From JBDHHQ01 sp039586035 (GTDB lineage: Bacteria; Gemmatimonadota; Gemmatimonadetes; Longimicrobiales; Gaopeijiaceae), in assembly GCA_039586035.1 (NCBI GenBank), contig JBDHLD010000005.1, positions 1 through 64,000 of the forward strand: a stretch of 64,000 nt of DNA, read 5' to 3'. Within the stretch, counting starts at the first letter, position 1; the number at the start of each line of letters is the position of its first letter. A program made the position numbers and the translations under genes. The notes beneath the pieces were generated by a model. That model saw only the letters and a program-made list of their open reading frames with translations, made no database searches and was not told the DNA's origin. Positions 62,539-64,000 of this stretch are shown here, piece after piece.

Positions 62539-62871
62539 CTACTGCGACGGCTTTTCGTCGGACGTCGGTTCGGCGTCCAGGCGGGCGATGCGGGCCCGCT
62601 CCACCACGACGCGGGTGTTCTCACCGGTCTTGATCGTCACCCGGTCTTCCTGGGCATGGACGACCGTCCCCATGATGCCTCCGGCGGTCACGACCGAGTC
62701 GCCCTTCTTCACGTTGCGGATGAGCTCCTGATGCCTCTGCTGCTCCTTCCGCTGGGGGCGGATCAGCAGGAAGTAGAAGATGGCGAAGATGGCCATCATC
62801 TGAATCAGGAAGATCATCGTGCCGTCGGCACCTTCCCGGGGCACGCCGAAAACGGCGAGGGCTACGTCCAA
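62539..62871 (-). CDS. yajC: Preprotein translocase accessory subunit YajC
   Basis: A 110-residue single-span membrane protein that associates with SecDF. Hydrophobic helix about 18-36 (TMIFLIQMMAIFAIFYFLLI) directly followed by the diagnostic RPQRKEQQRHQELI, then a small beta-domain KKGDSVVTAGGIMGTVVHAQEDRVTIKTGENTRVVVERARI. The start is TTG at 62871 with GGAG eight bases upstream; an ATG at 62817 is possible but lacks a ribosome site. Downstream of tgt in the common tgt-yajC order; secDF is not in the window. Confidence 0.93.
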   Translation of the reverse strand: MDVALAVFGVPREGADGTMIFLIQMMAIFAIFYFLLIRPQRKEQQRHQELIRNVKKGDSVVTAGGIMGTVVHAQEDRVTIKTGENTRVVVERARIARLDAEPTSDEKPSQ

Positions 62872-62907
62872 GTTGAAAGCTCCAAGCGGTTCGATGAAAG
62901 AAAGGTG

Positions 62908-64000
62908 CTACACTCTCGCACCCCGGTAGCGTTCCAGCCAGTCACGGCACCAGCCGTCGAATGATCCCGTTTGAACGTGCTCTCTGGCAAGGGCGGCGAG
63001 GCGCACCAGGAACCGCAGGTTGTGGACCGAGAGGAGTCGGCGGCCCAGCAGCTCCCCCGCCACGATGAGGTGCCGGAGGTAGGCTCGGTCGTAGGCTCCG
63101 CAGGTGTAGCAATCGCAGTCCTCGTCCAGCGGCGCGGTGTCCAACCGGAATCGGGCCCCTTTCAGGTGGATCTGGCCCTCCTGCAGCGTCCACACCGTCC
63201 CGTGCCGGGCGTTTCGGGTGGGTGCTACGCAGTCGAACATGTCGCAGCCCCGGCCCACGGCCTCCAACAGGTCGTCGGGGTAGCCCACGCCCATGAGGTA
63301 GCGGGGAATGCCCACCGGCATCGCCGGGTCGGTGGCTTCCAGCACCCGCCACATGTTCTCCTTCGCTTCCCCCACGCTCAATCCTCCGATGCCCAACCCC
63401 TTCCAGTCCCCCACGTCCAGGGTGTCTCTCAGGTGCTCCAGCCGAAGATCCTCGTGGACGCCTCCCTGGAGGACCGGAAAGAGAGCCTGTTCGGGCGAGG
63501 CACCTTCGGCCTCCAGCGCTCCGAAGCGGTCCCGGCACCGGACCAGCCAGTCCAATGTTCTACGGTTTGCCTCCTTCACCTTCTCCCGGCTCGATCCCCC
63601 GGGAGGACACTCGTCGAAGGCCATGATCACGTCGGCGCCCAGCGCCCGCTGGATCTCCATCACCCGTTCCGGCGTGAAGAGATGACGGGAACCGTCGATG
63701 TGGCTCTGAAACTCCACCCCATCGTCCCGGATCCGGCTGATGTGGGCCAGGGAGAAGACCTGGTAGCCGCCGGAGTCCGTGAGGATCGGTCCCTTCCAAC
63801 GCATGAACGCGTGGAGCCCGCCGAGCTCCCGCACCACCTCGTGGCCGGGCCGGAGATACAGGTGGTAGGTGTTGGCCAGCACCATGGTGGCGCCCAGCGC
63901 CTCCACCTCCTCGGGCACCAGCGCCTTCACGTTCCCGAGCGTGCCCACCGGCATGAAGGCCGGCGTGAGCAGATCCCCGTGGGGCGTCGTGAATGTGCCG
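62908..64000 (-). CDS. tgt: Queuine tRNA-ribosyltransferase, 5' end beyond window
   Basis: The gene runs off the right edge: reading upstream from an internal ATG at 63954 continues GTFTTPHGDLLTPAF, the normal Tgt N-terminus, so the true start lies beyond 64000. The enzyme exchanges guanine-34 for preQ1 in GUN tRNAs. Visible motifs: FMPVGTLGNVKAL, ILTDSGGYQVFSL (catalytic Asp), VLQGG, GIGGLSVGE, MFDCVAPTRNARHGTVWT (nucleophile Asp) and the zinc site CDCYTCGAYDRAYLRHLI. About 363 codons are present of the usual 370-380. First visible gene of the long leftward block. Confidence 0.95.
   Translation of the reverse strand, partial: GTFTTPHGDLLTPAFMPVGTLGNVKALVPEEVEALGATMVLANTYHLYLRPGHEVVRELGGLHAFMRWKGPILTDSGGYQVFSLAHISRIRDDGVEFQSHIDGSRHLFTPERVMEIQRALGADVIMAFDECPPGGSSREKVKEANRRTLDWLVRCRDRFGALEAEGASPEQALFPVLQGGVHEDLRLEHLRDTLDVGDWKGLGIGGLSVGEAKENMWRVLEATDPAMPVGIPRYLMGVGYPDDLLEAVGRGCDMFDCVAPTRNARHGTVWTLQEGQIHLKGARFRLDTAPLDEDCDCYTCGAYDRAYLRHLIVAGELLGRRLLSVHNLRFLVRLAALAREHVQTGSFDGWCRDWLERYRGARV

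Noticed and set aside
1..64000. CRISPR arrays, tRNA/rRNA genes, transposases, phage or toxin-antitoxin genes
   Set aside because: No regularly spaced repeats, cloverleaf-like T-arm/acceptor pattern or transposase motif were seen on either strand by eye; a covariance-model search could still find a small RNA.

Overview
This is a GC-rich (about two thirds G+C), gene-dense bacterial chromosome segment. It has classical Gram-negative envelope genes (TamA/TamB, Lgt, lipoproteins with signal peptides), many ATGA/GTGA stop-start overlaps and frequent GTG/TTG starts. The mix of secreted PQQ/cytochrome enzymes, Verrucomicrobium/Pirellula-type haem domains, secreted amidohydrolases and paired GH57 enzymes suggests Gemmatimonadota or a neighbouring phylum. 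That is an inference from style, not from a marker-gene search. I saw no tRNA, rRNA, CRISPR array, insertion sequence or phage gene.

Layout. 1-1137: end of a flagellar stator operon (motA 3' end, then a motB broken by a small frame-changing deletion in its ion-channel helix). 1141-5265: a secreted oxidation module (amidohydrolase, dihaem cytochrome c, PQQ dehydrogenase), read leftwards. 5393-23736: an alpha-glucan region (two GH57 enzymes, glgA, glgB, glgP) wrapped around a compact seven-gene cluster at 13382-21458. That cluster holds four ATP-grasp ligases (three of them mutual paralogues), two alpha/beta-hydrolase esterases and a peptidase-S51/class-I-amidotransferase-like protein. I do not recognise this cluster as a named pathway, and it is the best candidate here for an undescribed system.

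24138-36123: a small HhH protein, then a peptidoglycan-salvage locus. It contains NamZ-type exo-muramidase, NagZ-type GH3 lipoprotein, a 1060-residue NagZ-AmiE-like fusion, a sodium:solute symporter, a MurK/BadF-type amino-sugar kinase and a PGM1-type peptide ligase, followed by D-amino acid aminotransferase. The leftward genes overlap stop-to-start from kinase to ligase and symporter to kinase, so secreted digestion, uptake, phosphorylation and perhaps peptide re-ligation look like one pathway.

36273-45675: a stress and housekeeping stretch (PspA with a YbjN-like partner, uvrA, htpX, speA). It is followed by a hyper-acidic 97-residue ORF, a strong hairpin and corA, an arrangement resembling a leader-attenuator. 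45739-64000: one long leftward block of 17 genes, tgt-yajC-def-fmt-thiE/tenI-thiS-thiG-rsmB-PASTA-tlpA-ybbR-tsaD-lgt-phosphoesterase-small TM protein-tamA-tamB. The thiazole-synthesis genes sit between fmt and rsmB, genes that are often adjacent in other bacteria.

Coordinates of starts were chosen from Shine-Dalgarno spacing, signal peptides and overlap with the upstream stop. They are stated as uncertain where these cues conflict.
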